Positions 17,610 to 26,572 of a DNA stretch of 64,000 nt are shown piece after piece. The notes under the pieces were generated by a model, which saw nothing but the letters and a program-made list of their open reading frames with translations, did not search any database and was not told where the DNA came from. Every line of letters begins with the position of its first letter. The stretch's first letter is position 1. The DNA lies in assembly GCF_012396185.1 (NCBI RefSeq), contig NZ_JAAXOW010000004.1, positions 186,001 to 250,000 of the forward strand. Reading direction: 5' to 3'. This DNA is from Sanguibacter hominis ATCC BAA-789. GTDB taxonomy: Bacteria > Actinomycetota > Actinomycetes > Actinomycetales > Cellulomonadaceae. A program made the translations under genes and the position numbers.

Positions 17610-18638
17610 TCAGGCCGCCGAGAGCGGTCGCGCCGCGCGGCCCGCGCGGGCCGCGAGGATCTCCGCGAGGACGGAGACGGCGAGCTCGCCCGGCGTGCGG
17701 GCGCCGACGTCGAGCCCGAGCGGGGAGCGCACGGACGCGACGAGCGCGGGGTCGACGCCGTCGGCCAGGAGCGTCGCGGCGCGGCGGTCGCGCGTGCGGC
17801 GGGACGCCATCGCCCCGACGAACCCGGTGCCGGCGCGCAGCGCCAGGCCGAGGGCGGCGGCGTCGTACCGCTCGTCGTGCGCCATGACGCACAGCGCGTC
17901 GCGCACGCCGAGACCGAGCGTCGGCAGCACGCGCTGCGGCCACGCGGCGACGACGTGCGTCGCGTCCGGGAAGCGCTCCTTCGTGCAGAACACGGGGCGC
18001 GGGTCGCACACGACGACGGACCAGCCGGCGGCGGCCCCGAGCGTGCACAGGGCTGCCGCCTCGGCGGTCGCGCCGACGAGGACGAGCCGTGGCGCCGCCG
18101 CCTGCTCCTCCCAGAACAGGGGCGCGCCGTCGGGTGCGGACGCGTGGTCGCGACCTGTCGCGGGACCGTCCACGACGACGCCGTAGCGCGCCGAGAGCCC
18201 CTCGGCCGCGCGCTCGAGCTGGTGCAGAGCGTCGGGGGAGTCGTCGAGGAGGCGCACGAGCACCTCGATCCGGCCTCCGCACGTGACGCCCATCGACAGG
18301 TCGTCGGTCAGCGGGCCGAGACCGAGCAGGTCGGGCGGCGAGCCTGCGGGCTCGAACAGGGCGGCGACGTCCGCGGCACCGTCGGTGTCGGACGACGCGG
18401 CGTCGGCCCGGCCGAGCACGTGCGCGGGCTCGCCCGCGAGCACGGCGACGCACGCCTCGTGGACCTGAGCCTCGACGCAACCGCCGGTCAGCGAACCGAG
18501 GACGGCGCCGTCGTCGCGCACGGCCATCGACGTCCCTGCCGGCCGGGGCGCGCTCCCGTGCACCGCGACGATCGTCGCGACGGCGACGCGGTGACCCTGG
18601 CGCTGCCACGCCAGCAGGTCTCGGGAGAGCTCGAGCAT
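17610..18638 (-). CDS. xdhC: XdhC/CoxI family protein (molybdenum-cofactor insertion)
   Basis: Accessory protein of 342 residues that binds sulfurated molybdenum cofactor and delivers it to xanthine dehydrogenase. The N-terminal XdhC/CoxI domain has ATIVAVHGSAPRPAGTSM and SLTGGCVEAQV; VTCGGRIEVLVR follows. The C-terminal Rossmann-like XdhC_C domain shows LVLVGATAEAAAL and VMAHDERYDAAAL, ending with GARTPGELAVSVLAEILA. Start ATG 18638 lies seven bases after TAGCGT (minus), a leaderless-type layout, and just inside an operator-like motif. It converges on the xanthine dehydrogenase operon and is divergent from guanine deaminase. Confidence 0.9.
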   Translation of the reverse strand: MLELSRDLLAWQRQGHRVAVATIVAVHGSAPRPAGTSMAVRDDGAVLGSLTGGCVEAQVHEACVAVLAGEPAHVLGRADAASSDTDGAADVAALFEPAGSPPDLLGLGPLTDDLSMGVTCGGRIEVLVRLLDDSPDALHQLERAAEGLSARYGVVVDGPATGRDHASAPDGAPLFWEEQAAAPRLVLVGATAEAAALCTLGAAAGWSVVVCDPRPVFCTKERFPDATHVVAAWPQRVLPTLGLGVRDALCVMAHDERYDAAALGLALRAGTGFVGAMASRRTRDRRAATLLADGVDPALVASVRSPLGLDVGARTPGELAVSVLAEILAARAGRAARPLSAA

Positions 18639-18652
18639 GCGGACGACGCTAC

Positions 18653-18676
18653 GGAACAGATGTTTCAGGGCCGTAA
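18653..18676 (-). promoter_or_regulatory. Putative purine-island operator, copy 3
   Basis: On the minus strand TTAC-N6-GAAAC-N4-GTTCC, same spacing as copies 2 and 4. It sits at the -35 position of the xdhC promoter (-10 TAGCGT at 18651-18646) inside the divergent xdhC/guanine-deaminase spacer. Confidence 0.6.
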
Positions 18677-18750
18677 GCGCCCGGAGACGTCCGCGCAACA
18701 CGCGCCGCGCAGCATGGGCACAGCAGCAGGACCAGACGAGGGAGACCACC

Positions 18751-19245
18751 ATGACCATCACCACCGAGCCCACCACCGCCATCGAGACGCGGTGGCTCGA
18801 CCTGGCCGTCGACCTTGCCGTCCGCAACGTCGCCGAGGGCGGTGGACCGTTCGGCGCCGTGATCGTGCGCGGCGGGGAGCTCGTCGCGACGGGCCAGAAC
18901 CGCGTGACGCGCGACCTCGACCCGACGGCTCACGCGGAGGTCCAGGCGATCCGCGCCGCGTGCCGCAAGCTCGGCTCGTTCTCGCTCGCGGGCTGCGAGC
19001 TGTACACGTCGTGCGAGCCGTGCCCGTTGTGCGCGTCGGCGTCGCTGTGGTCGCGGATCGACCGCGTCGTCTTCGCGGCGGACCGGCACGACGCCGCAGC
19101 GGGCGGGTTCGACGACCGCGCCTTCTACGAGCTCATGACGCAGGAGCCCCGCACGTGGCCGACGCCGGTCGAGGGTGTGCGTACCGCCGCAGCCTTCACG
19201 CCGTTCGACGCGTGGAACTCGCACGCGGCCCGCACGGACTACTGA
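18751..19245 (+). CDS. guaD: Guanine deaminase (CMP/dCMP deaminase fold)
   Basis: Zinc deaminase of 164 residues converting guanine to xanthine, the substrate for the dehydrogenase next door. Zinc motifs: TAHAEVQAI (His, catalytic Glu) and TSCEPCPLCAS (two Cys). The N-terminal GGPFGAVIVRGGE and C-terminal region with aromatic residues (FDAWNSHAARTDY) match the Bacillus GuaD group rather than tRNA adenosine or cytosine deaminases. It begins its own short transcription unit divergent from xdhC, with a GGGAGACC ribosome site just upstream. Confidence 0.9.
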   Translation: MTITTEPTTAIETRWLDLAVDLAVRNVAEGGGPFGAVIVRGGELVATGQNRVTRDLDPTAHAEVQAIRAACRKLGSFSLAGCELYTSCEPCPLCASASLWSRIDRVVFAADRHDAAAGGFDDRAFYELMTQEPRTWPTPVEGVRTAAAFTPFDAWNSHAARTDY

Positions 19246-19266
19246 ACGCTCCGGCTCTGCAGAGGT

Positions 19267-19290
19267 TTACCGCAGTGAAACGTCCGTTGC
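19267..19290 (+). promoter_or_regulatory. Putative purine-island operator, copy 4
   Basis: TTAC-N6-GAAAC-N4-GTTGC, 22 bp after the guanine deaminase stop and 88 bp before the ABC importer start. A second inverted repeat, CTGAAA-N14-TTTCAG (19297-19322), follows it. Confidence 0.6.
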
Positions 19291-19377
19291 GCCCTCCTGA
19301 AATACGTCCCACCTAGTTTCAGTGGCGTAGGGGAAAAGCGGGTGCGGCTGGGGCCGCCCGACAGAAAAGAGATCCGC

Positions 19378-20451
19378 ATGACCGTCTCGACCACGACCCA
19401 CCGCCGTCGTCTCGGCCTGAAGGCTGCAGCGTTCGCCGCAGCCGCCACGCTCGCCCTCGCGGGGTGCAGCAGCGAGAGCGACGCAGCGGACAGCCCGGCG
19501 CCGGGTGGCGCGGCCGCCGACCTCGGCACGCTGACCGTCCAGCTCTCCTGGATCAAGAACGCCGAGTTTGCGGGAGAGTTCTTCGCGATCGAGAAGGGGT
19601 ATTTCAAGGACGCCGGGTTCAGCGACGTCATCCTCAACGCGGGCCCGGGCGCGACCGAGTCGATCGTCCTGTCGGGCGGTGCGGACTTCGGCCTCTCGAA
19701 CGCGGTCTCCGTCGGTTCTGTCATCGCGGAGGAGGGCGCGCCGCTGAAGATCGTCGGCACGACGTTCCAGAAGAACCCGTTCACGATCCTGTCCCTCAAG
19801 GACGGCGGCAACATCGCGACGCCCGCCGACCTGGTCGGCAAGAAGATCGGCGTCCAGGCCGGACCGAACGAGGCGCTGTTCGACGCGCTCCTCGTGGCGA
19901 ACGGCATCGACGCGAGCACGGTCGAGAAGGTCCCGGTCGAGTACGACCCGGCGCCGCTCGTCAACGGCGACGTCGACGGGTTCCTCGCGTACGTGACGAA
20001 CGAGGCGATCACGGTCGAGGCGGAGGGGCACCCGGTGACGAACCTGCTCTTCGCCGACAACGGTCTGCCGTTCGTCGCGGAGTCGGTCGTCACGACCGAC
20101 GAGATGATCGAGAAGAGCCCGGAGAAGGTCAAGGCGTTCCTCAAGGCCGAGATCCTCGGCTGGAAGGACGCGGTCGCCGACCCTGAGGAGGGTGCGCGCC
20201 TCGCTGTCGAGAAGTACGGCAAGGACCTCGGGCTCGACCTGGAGAAGGAGGTCGAGCAGGCGACCGTCCAGACGTCGCTGATCGTCACGGACGACACGAA
20301 GGCCAACGGCCTGTTCACGATCTCGGACGAGCTGATCGCGCAGAACCTCGCGACGCTCAGGGCGTCGGGCATCGAGCTCGAGGCGTCCGACCTGTTCGAC
20401 CTGTCGCTGCTCGCCGAGCTCCTCGCGGCCGAGCCGGACCTCACGAAGTAG
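19378..20451 (+). CDS. ABC importer substrate-binding lipoprotein (NMT1/THI5-like)
   Basis: Extracytoplasmic binding protein of 357 residues. A basic start, a hydrophobic stretch and the lipobox LALAGC give a lipidated Cys at about residue 30. The mature part has the NMT1/THI5/SsuA fold: [50 protein letters not shown]. This family takes up sulfonates, nitrate, pyrimidine precursors and riboflavin-like compounds. Because the unit starts with the island operator and sits between guanine deaminase and a molybdenum-cofactor gene, a purine or ureide ligand is likely (inference). Confidence 0.88.
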   Translation: MTVSTTTHRRRLGLKAAAFAAAATLALAGCSSESDAADSPAPGGAAADLGTLTVQLSWIKNAEFAGEFFAIEKGYFKDAGFSDVILNAGPGATESIVLSGGADFGLSNAVSVGSVIAEEGAPLKIVGTTFQKNPFTILSLKDGGNIATPADLVGKKIGVQAGPNEALFDALLVANGIDASTVEKVPVEYDPAPLVNGDVDGFLAYVTNEAITVEAEGHPVTNLLFADNGLPFVAESVVTTDEMIEKSPEKVKAFLKAEILGWKDAVADPEEGARLAVEKYGKDLGLDLEKEVEQATVQTSLIVTDDTKANGLFTISDELIAQNLATLRASGIELEASDLFDLSLLAELLAAEPDLTK

Positions 20452-20461
20452 GGGAAGCACG

Positions 20462-21292
20462 ATGACCGTCACGGTGGCGGGCTCCGCTGCCCAGGGAGTC
20501 GCGGGCTCCCTGGGCACGGGGGTCCGGATCGAGAACCTCACGAAGACCTTCGGCTCGGGCAGGCGCACGGTCACGGCGCTCGACGACGCGACGCTGTTCA
20601 CGGACCAGGGGACGTTCTTGTCCCTCCTCGGTCCGTCCGGCTGCGGCAAGTCGACGATCCTGCGGATCCTCGCGGGGCTCGAGCAGCCGACGAACGGGAC
20701 GGCGCTCGTCGACGGCCGCACGCCGCTCGAGCTGCGCGAGGCGCACGAGCTGGGGATCGCGTTCCAGGACTCGGCCCTGCTGCCGTGGCGGTCGGTCATG
20801 GCGAACATCCGGCTGCCGTTCGAGGTGGCCGGTGCTCGCCCCGACGACGCGCTCGTCGAGGAGCTGATCAGGCTCGTCGGTCTTGAGGGGTTCGAGAAGG
20901 CGAAGCCGTCGCAGCTCTCAGGAGGCATGCGGCAGCGCGTGTCGATCGCGCGTGCGCTCGTCGTCCGGCCGAGCGTCCTCCTCCTGGACGAGCCGTTCGG
21001 TGCGCTCGACGACATGACGAGGCAGCGTCTCAACCTCGAGCTGTTGCGGATCTGGACGGAGAAGCCGGCGACGACCCTCATGGTCACGCACGGCATCTCC
21101 GAGGCGATCTTCCTCTCGGACCGTGTCGCGGTGATGAGCGCACGCCCGGGGCGGGTCAAGGAGGTCATCGAGGTGGACCTCCCGCGGCCGCGCCTCCCGG
21201 AGATGCAGCGCACGCCGGAGTTCCACGCGCTGTGCGACCACGCGTCCGACCTGCTGTTCGGGTCGGGCGGGGTGGTCGGGGAGGAGCCGTGA
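20462..21292 (+). CDS. ABC importer ATPase (SsuB/TauB type)
   Basis: Cytoplasmic ATPase of 276 residues energising the importer. Walker [10 protein letters not shown] (about 59-67), Q-loop [14 protein letters not shown], signature [15 protein letters not shown], Walker [14 protein letters not shown] and the H-loop [13 protein letters not shown] are all intact. It lies 10 bp after the binding-protein gene and overlaps the first permease by a GTGA junction. Confidence 0.92.
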   Translation: MTVTVAGSAAQGVAGSLGTGVRIENLTKTFGSGRRTVTALDDATLFTDQGTFLSLLGPSGCGKSTILRILAGLEQPTNGTALVDGRTPLELREAHELGIAFQDSALLPWRSVMANIRLPFEVAGARPDDALVEELIRLVGLEGFEKAKPSQLSGGMRQRVSIARALVVRPSVLLLDEPFGALDDMTRQRLNLELLRIWTEKPATTLMVTHGISEAIFLSDRVAVMSARPGRVKEVIEVDLPRPRLPEMQRTPEFHALCDHASDLLFGSGGVVGEEP

Positions 21293-22083
21293 CGACGGTC
21301 GAGCGGCTGCGTGGCTGGCTCCCGGGCGCCGTCGGCCTCGTGGCCCTCGTCGCGCTCTGGTGGGTCGCGGCGGTGACGGTCCTCGCGGGCTCGACCCTGC
21401 CGACGCCGGGCGGTGTCGTCCGGGCGCTCGTCGACGACGGGTGGGCGTTCTACTCCGCGAACTTCGGGGTGACGATCGAGGAGGCGGTGCGGGGGTTCCT
21501 GATCGGCAACGGACTCGCGCTCGCGCTCGCGTCGCTCGTCCTGCTGGTGCCGCTGGTCGAGCGGGTCGTCATGCAGGTCGCTGTCATCAGCTACTGCCTG
21601 CCGCTCGTCGCGATCCTGCCGATCATCTACATCGTCATCGGGCCGCCGCCGTCGGGCGAGCCGTCCGGGACCGCAGTCGTCCTCGCTGGGCTGTCGGTGT
21701 TCTTCACGACGGTCGTCGGCGCTGTCCTGGGGCTGCGCGCGGCGGACCGCGCGAGCCTCGACGTCGTGACGGTCTACGGCGGCGGCCGGTGGAAGCAGCT
21801 CACGAAGGTGCAGCTCTTCGCGTCGCTGCCGAGCGTCGTCTCGGCACTGCAGGTCGCGGCGCCTGCGGCGGTGCTGGGCGCGATCCTCGGCGAGTACATC
21901 GGCGGGATGGACCGCGGTGTCGGTCCGGCGCTCGTCAACGCGCAGCAGTCGCTCGCGTCCGAGCGTGCGTGGGGCATCGCGCTCGTGTGCGCGCTCGTCG
22001 CGGGGGCGGGCTACGCGTTCTTCGGCCTCGTCGCCCGGTGGGTGACGCCGTGGGCCGGCGGTCGGACGGAGGCGGCACGATGA
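21289..22083 (+). CDS. ABC importer permease 1
   Basis: Inner-membrane permease of 264 residues (BPD_transp_1 fold, six segments). The EAA-type cytoplasmic loop is seen as [24 protein letters not shown], contacting the ATPase. The GTG start overlaps the ATPase stop. A second homologous permease follows, so the channel is probably a heterodimer. Confidence 0.88.
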   Translation: MTTVERLRGWLPGAVGLVALVALWWVAAVTVLAGSTLPTPGGVVRALVDDGWAFYSANFGVTIEEAVRGFLIGNGLALALASLVLLVPLVERVVMQVAVISYCLPLVAILPIIYIVIGPPPSGEPSGTAVVLAGLSVFFTTVVGAVLGLRAADRASLDVVTVYGGGRWKQLTKVQLFASLPSVVSALQVAAPAAVLGAILGEYIGGMDRGVGPALVNAQQSLASERAWGIALVCALVAGAGYAFFGLVARWVTPWAGGRTEAAR

Positions 22084-22952
22084 GCCAGACCAGCACGAGC
22101 GTGGCGGTGCGCGCCGGAGGCCCGGGGACGCTGCGGGCCGCAGGCCACGGGACGCTGCGCGCAGCGACCCGGGGGACGCTGCGCGTCGTGGTCGACGCCG
22201 CCACGACCCTGGTGATCGTCCTCGTTCTGTGGGTGGCCGCGCTGCGCGTCTTCGACGTCTCGCCGTACGTGGGCAAGGGACCGCGCGACGTGTGGGAGTA
22301 CCTCGTCGAGGTGCCGAAGGCGGCCGCGAACCGCGCGGAGATCGTCACGCTGCTCGGCGAGACGCTGCGCGACGCGTCGCTCGGCTTTGTCACGGGCATG
22401 GTCGCCGCGCTCGTCCTCGCGGGGGCGATCGTGCTGTCGCGCGGCGTCGAGGCGACGGTCATGCCGGTCGCGATGCTGCTGCGCTCGGTGCCCCTCATCG
22501 CGCTCGCGCCGATCATCTTCCTGCTGCTGGGGCGTGGCGCGGTCACGGTCGCGGTCATGAGCGGGATCGTCGTGCTGTTCCCGGCGCTCGTGACGATCGT
22601 GTTCGGGTTGCGCTCGGCGTCGCCGCAGATGCGCGACGTCGTGCACGTGTTCGGGGGCTCCGACCGGGCGGTCCTGACAAAGGTCGCGCTGCCCTCGGCG
22701 CTGCCGGCGCTGTTCGCGTCGGTGCGCGTGGCGGTCCCGGCGGCGATCACGGGGGCGCTCATCGCGGAGTGGCTCGCGACGGGGCAGGGCATCGGGTACG
22801 GCGTCGTGTCGGCGGTGGGGCGCGCGCAGAACACCAAGGTGTGGGCGATGGTCGCCGCGATCACGCTGGTCTCGCTCGTGCTGTACACGTTCGCGCAGCT
22901 CGTCGAGCGCCTCGTGCTGGCCCGGTTCGGGGACGGCGGTGGTCCTCGCTGA
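22080..22952 (+). CDS. ABC importer permease 2
   Basis: Second permease of 290 residues, six membrane segments, with the coupling loop DVVHVFGGSDRAVLTKVALP and TGQGIGYGVVSA near the C-terminus typical of SsuC-like permeases. The N-terminal cytoplasmic tail carries three tandem 8-residue units beginning GTLR (22125-22196 region), absent from permease 1. It overlaps permease 1 (ATGA) and the downstream MocA-like gene by 14 bp. Confidence 0.88.
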   Translation: MSQTSTSVAVRAGGPGTLRAAGHGTLRAATRGTLRVVVDAATTLVIVLVLWVAALRVFDVSPYVGKGPRDVWEYLVEVPKAAANRAEIVTLLGETLRDASLGFVTGMVAALVLAGAIVLSRGVEATVMPVAMLLRSVPLIALAPIIFLLLGRGAVTVAVMSGIVVLFPALVTIVFGLRSASPQMRDVVHVFGGSDRAVLTKVALPSALPALFASVRVAVPAAITGALIAEWLATGQGIGYGVVSAVGRAQNTKVWAMVAAITLVSLVLYTFAQLVERLVLARFGDGGGPR

Positions 22953-23571
22953 CGGCCGCGGCGTCGAGCCGCGGCCGTGGCAGCGTCCCCGTGCGTCGGG
23001 GCTCGTGCTCGCGGCTGGCGCCGGCACGCGGATGGGCGTGCCCAAGGCGCTCGTCCGCGACGCGGACGGGCGCACGTGGCTGAGCCGTGCCGTCGAGGTC
23101 CTCGAGGAGGGTGGCTGCGAGGACGTGACGGTCGTGCTCGGGGCGCAGGCCGACGTCGCGCGCACGCTCGTGCCAGCGGGCGTGCGGGTCGTGACGGCGC
23201 ACGGCTGGGCGGCGGGCTTGTCGGCGTCGCTCGCGGCGGGACTCGCGTGCTTCCTCGGTGACGACGAGCGCGCCCGCGCTGACTGCGCGGTCGTCTCGCT
23301 CGTCGACCTGCCGGACCTGAGGCCTGCCGCGGTGCGCCGCGTGCTCGGCTCCGCGCCGTGCGCGGCGAGCCTGCGGCGCGCGGTGTACGACGACGCTCCC
23401 GGGCATCCCGTGGTCGTCGGGAGAGACCACTGGGCTGCGCTCCTGCGCCAGGTGGATCGTGCTGGTGGGGACCGCGGCGCGGGCCCGTACCTGCGTCGCG
23501 CGGGCTGCGAGCCGGTCGACTGCACGGACATCGGCGGAGGGTGCGACGTCGACTCCCCGCCGCGCGGGTGA
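22939..23571 (+). CDS. MocA/MobA-like nucleotidyltransferase (molybdenum cofactor cytidylyltransferase)
   Basis: Nucleotidyltransferase of 210 residues. GLVLAAGAGTRMGVPKAL is the NTP-binding loop of the MobA/IspD superfamily; SLVDLPDLRP carries the metal-binding Asp; GHPVVVGRDHW and DRGAGPYLRR match the MocA group that makes molybdopterin cytosine dinucleotide, the cofactor of bacterial xanthine dehydrogenases. Linkage to xdhC and the dehydrogenase supports this over guanylyl transfer. GTG start overlapping the permease by 14 bp; last gene of the ABC unit. Confidence 0.85.
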   Translation: MVLADGRGVEPRPWQRPRASGLVLAAGAGTRMGVPKALVRDADGRTWLSRAVEVLEEGGCEDVTVVLGAQADVARTLVPAGVRVVTAHGWAAGLSASLAAGLACFLGDDERARADCAVVSLVDLPDLRPAAVRRVLGSAPCAASLRRAVYDDAPGHPVVVGRDHWAALLRQVDRAGGDRGAGPYLRRAGCEPVDCTDIGGGCDVDSPPRG

Positions 23572-23619
23572 CGTCCACAGCGGGCTGACGCCCCGGCTCG
23601 CGCGGTCCGATGCATCCCT

Positions 23620-23625
23620 TACGCT
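23620..23625 (+). promoter_or_regulatory. -10 hexamer TACGCT upstream of topA
   Basis: TACGCT 55 bp before the topA ATG in the 108-bp spacer after the MocA-like gene; the ATG itself has a GAGGAAGC ribosome site, so this message has a leader. Confidence 0.35.
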
Positions 23626-23679
23626 GGCTGCGAGTGCGCCGCGGTGGCGCGCTCGCTCGGCAGAGGAAGCAGGCTGGCC

Positions 23680-26448
23680 ATGTCGCAAGGACGCAAGCTC
23701 GTCATCGTGGAGTCCCCCGCGAAGGCGCGCACGATCGCGTCGTACCTGGGTGACGGGTACGAGGTCGAGGCGAGCGTGGGGCACATCCGTGACCTCCCGC
23801 AGCCGTCCGAGCTGCCTGCCGAGATGAAGAAGGGCCCGTTCGGCAAGTTCGCAGTCGACGTCGAGAACGGGTTCACGCCGTACTACGAGGTGTACGGCGA
23901 CAAGAAGAAGAAGGTCGCCGAGCTGAAGCGTCTGCTCAAGGACGCCGACGAGCTCTTCCTGGCCACTGATGAGGACCGCGAGGGCGAGGCCATCGCGTGG
24001 CACCTCCTCGAGGCGCTCAAGCCGAAGGTTCCGGTCAAGCGCATGGTGTTCCACGAGATCACCCGCGAGGCGATCACGCGGGCGCTCGAGAACACCCGGG
24101 AGATCGACGAGCGTCTGGTCGACGCGCAGGAGACGCGCCGCATCCTCGACCGCCTGTACGGCTACGAGGTGTCGCCGGTGCTGTGGCGCAAGGTCCGGCA
24201 GGGCCTGTCTGCGGGGCGTGTGCAGTCGGTCGCGACACGGCTGGTCGTGGAGCGCGAGCGGGAGCGCATGGCGTTCGTCGCTGCCGAGTACTGGGACCTC
24301 ACGGCCGAGTTCACGACGCCGCAGGGCGAGCGTGACGACCAGTGGTTCAACGCTCGTCTGACGTCGCTCGACGGCGCGCGCGTCGCGTCGGGCCGCGACT
24401 TCTCGGACCGTGGCGAGCTCAAGTCGGCGTCGACGGTGCACCTCGACGAGGAGACGGCTCGCGCCGTCGCCGCGGCGATCGACGGCCAGGCCGCTACGGT
24501 GCGCAGCCTCGAGACCAAGCCGTACACGCGCCGTCCGGCGGCGCCGTTCACGACGTCGACGCTCCAGCAGGAGGCGTCGCGCAAGCTCCGCATGAGCTCT
24601 CGTCAGACGATGCGCACGGCGCAGACGCTCTACGAGAACGGGTACATCACCTACATGCGTACGGACTCGCCGGCGCTGTCGACGCAGGCGATCGACGCCG
24701 CGCGCCGTCAGGCGTCCGAGCTGTACGGCGCTGCGTACGTCCCCGACAAGCCGCGCCACTACGCGTCGAAGGCGAAGGGTGCGCAGGAGGCTCACGAGGC
24801 CATCCGCCCTGCTGGTGACTCGTTCCGCACGCCCGCGCAGGTCGCGGGCGAGCTGTCGGGCGACCAGTTCAAGCTGTACGAGCTCATCTGGAAGCGCACG
24901 GTCGCGTCTCAGATGGGTGACGCGCGCGGGTCGACGGCGTCGGTGCGCCTGGGGGTCGACGGCACTCGCGCGGACGGCACGAAGGTCGACGCCGTGTTCT
25001 CGGCGTCGGGCACGGTCATCACGTTCCGGGGCTTCCTCGCCGCGTACGAGGAAGGTCGCGACACCGACAGGTATGACGACGACGCGAAGAAGGACGGCGA
25101 GTCGCGCCTGCCCGAGATGTCGGAGGGAGACGCGCTCACGAGCCGCGACCTGACGGCGGACGGGCACACGACGTCGGCTCCGCCGCGCTTCACGGAGGCG
25201 AGCCTCGTCAAGGCGCTCGAGGAGCGCGGCATCGGCCGCCCGTCGACGTACGCGTCGACGATCTCGACGATCCTCGACCGCGGCTACGTGTTCTCCCGCG
25301 GGCAGGCGCTCGTCCCGTCGTGGATTGCGTTCGCGGTCGTGCGGCTCCTCGAGGAGCACTTCGACCGTCTGGTCGACTACGACTTCACGGCCGCGATGGA
25401 GGCGGACCTCGACCAGATCGCCGCGGGCGACGTGGACCGCACGGCGTGGCTGTCGAAGTTCTACTTCGGCGACGGCGCCGACTCGAAGGACAGCCTCAAG
25501 GCTCTCGTCGACAACCTCGGCGACATCGACGCACGCGACATCAACTCGGTCCCTGTCGGCGAGGGCATCGTCCTGCGCGTCGGCCGCTACGGGCCGTACA
25601 TCGAGGACACCGCCGCCGAGGTCAAGGAGGGCGAGAACCCGCCGCGCGCCTCGGTGCCGGACGACGTCGCGCCCGACGAGCTGACGGTCGCGAAGGCTCG
25701 TGAGCTGATCGAGACGCAGGCGGACGGCGACATCGTGCTCGGGGCTGACCCGCAGAGCGGTCACCCGATCGTCGCGCGTTCCGGCCGGTACGGCCCCTAC
25801 GTCACGGAGGTGCTGCCCGAGCCGAAGCTTGAGGAGGGGCTGTCCGCGGCGGCGAAGAAGCGAGCGCTCGCGGCGCTCCCGAAGCCCCGCACGGCGTCCT
25901 TGTTCAAGGACATGTCGCTGCAGACGATCACCCTCGAGGATGCGCTGCGGTTGCTGTCGCTCCCGCGCGTGGTGGGCGTCGACCCGGAGACGGGTGCGGA
26001 GATCACGGCGCAGAACGGCCGGTACGGGCCGTACCTGAAGAAGGGCACGGACTCGCGGACGATCGCGAGCGAGGACCTGCTGCTGACGATCACGCTCGAG
26101 GAGGCGCTCGCGATCTACGCGCAGCCCAAGCGTGGCCGCGGCGCGACGGCGGCGGCGCCGCTCAAGGAGCTGGGCGAGGACCCGACGTCGGGCAAGCCGA
26201 TCGTCGTCAAGGACGGCCGCTTCGGCCCGTACGTGACTGACGGGACGACGAACCGGACGTTGCCGAAGGACGCGTCGATCGAGTCGATCACGCACGAGCA
26301 GGCGGTCGAGCTCCTCGCGGAGAAGCGCGCGAAGGCCCCGGCGAAGAAGACGGCTGCGAAGAAGGCGCCGGCCAAGAAGCCAGCGGCGAAGAAGGCCCCG
26401 GCGAAGGCGCCCGCGAAGAAGCCGGCGGCGAAGAAGACGGCCGAGTAG
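23680..26448 (+). CDS. topA: DNA topoisomerase I
   Basis: Type IA topoisomerase of 922 residues relaxing negative supercoils. The Toprim domain begins KLVIVESPAKARTIASYL with the catalytic Glu, and LATDEDREGEAIAWHL holds the metal-binding DxD. The active-site Tyr is at about 325 in YITYMRTDS. The C-terminus has several repeated RYGPY-containing Topo_C modules (GRYGPYIED, GRYGPYVTE, GRYGPYLKK, GRFGPYVTD) and ends in a Lys/Ala/Pro-rich tail of about 40 residues made of AKK(P/T)A units, as in other actinobacterial TopA, where such tails aid processive DNA binding. Zinc-finger Cys pairs are absent. Confidence 0.96.
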   Translation: MSQGRKLVIVESPAKARTIASYLGDGYEVEASVGHIRDLPQPSELPAEMKKGPFGKFAVDVENGFTPYYEVYGDKKKKVAELKRLLKDADELFLATDEDREGEAIAWHLLEALKPKVPVKRMVFHEITREAITRALENTREIDERLVDAQETRRILDRLYGYEVSPVLWRKVRQGLSAGRVQSVATRLVVERERERMAFVAAEYWDLTAEFTTPQGERDDQWFNARLTSLDGARVASGRDFSDRGELKSASTVHLDEETARAVAAAIDGQAATVRSLETKPYTRRPAAPFTTSTLQQEASRKLRMSSRQTMRTAQTLYENGYITYMRTDSPALSTQAIDAARRQASELYGAAYVPDKPRHYASKAKGAQEAHEAIRPAGDSFRTPAQVAGELSGDQFKLYELIWKRTVASQMGDARGSTASVRLGVDGTRADGTKVDAVFSASGTVITFRGFLAAYEEGRDTDRYDDDAKKDGESRLPEMSEGDALTSRDLTADGHTTSAPPRFTEASLVKALEERGIGRPSTYASTISTILDRGYVFSRGQALVPSWIAFAVVRLLEEHFDRLVDYDFTAAMEADLDQIAAGDVDRTAWLSKFYFGDGADSKDSLKALVDNLGDIDARDINSVPVGEGIVLRVGRYGPYIEDTAAEVKEGENPPRASVPDDVAPDELTVAKARELIETQADGDIVLGADPQSGHPIVARSGRYGPYVTEVLPEPKLEEGLSAAAKKRALAALPKPRTASLFKDMSLQTITLEDALRLLSLPRVVGVDPETGAEITAQNGRYGPYLKKGTDSRTIASEDLLLTITLEEALAIYAQPKRGRGATAAAPLKELGEDPTSGKPIVVKDGRFGPYVTDGTTNRTLPKDASIESITHEQAVELLAEKRAKAPAKKTAAKKAPAKKPAAKKAPAKAPAKKPAAKKTAE

Positions 26449-26510
26449 CCCGCCCTCCCGCGGCGGCCCGGCCGAACGCTCGGGAGAAGTTCGTCACACA
26501 GGCCTTGTCA

Positions 26511-26541
26511 TTTCTTCAAACTCCTGGCGGCGCGTCGATTG
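26511..26541 (+). promoter_or_regulatory. Possible sigma28-type promoter of chemoreceptor gene
   Basis: TTCAAA then, 13-15 bp on, GTCGATTG, loosely like the flagellar sigma28/WhiG pattern (TAAA-N15-GCCGATAA). The match is imperfect. Confidence 0.2.
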
Positions 26542-26572
26542 ACGAGATACCACACGCCGTCAGGAGCTTGAG

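Noticed and set aside
19297-19322. Second operator CTGAAA-N14-TTTCAG before the ABC importer
   Set aside because: Symmetric but found only once, so it is mentioned with the fourth motif copy and not called as an independent site.
22861-26295. 1144-residue minus-strand open frame opposite topA
   Set aside because: Same kind of shadow; composition is not protein-like and it lies opposite conserved topA.
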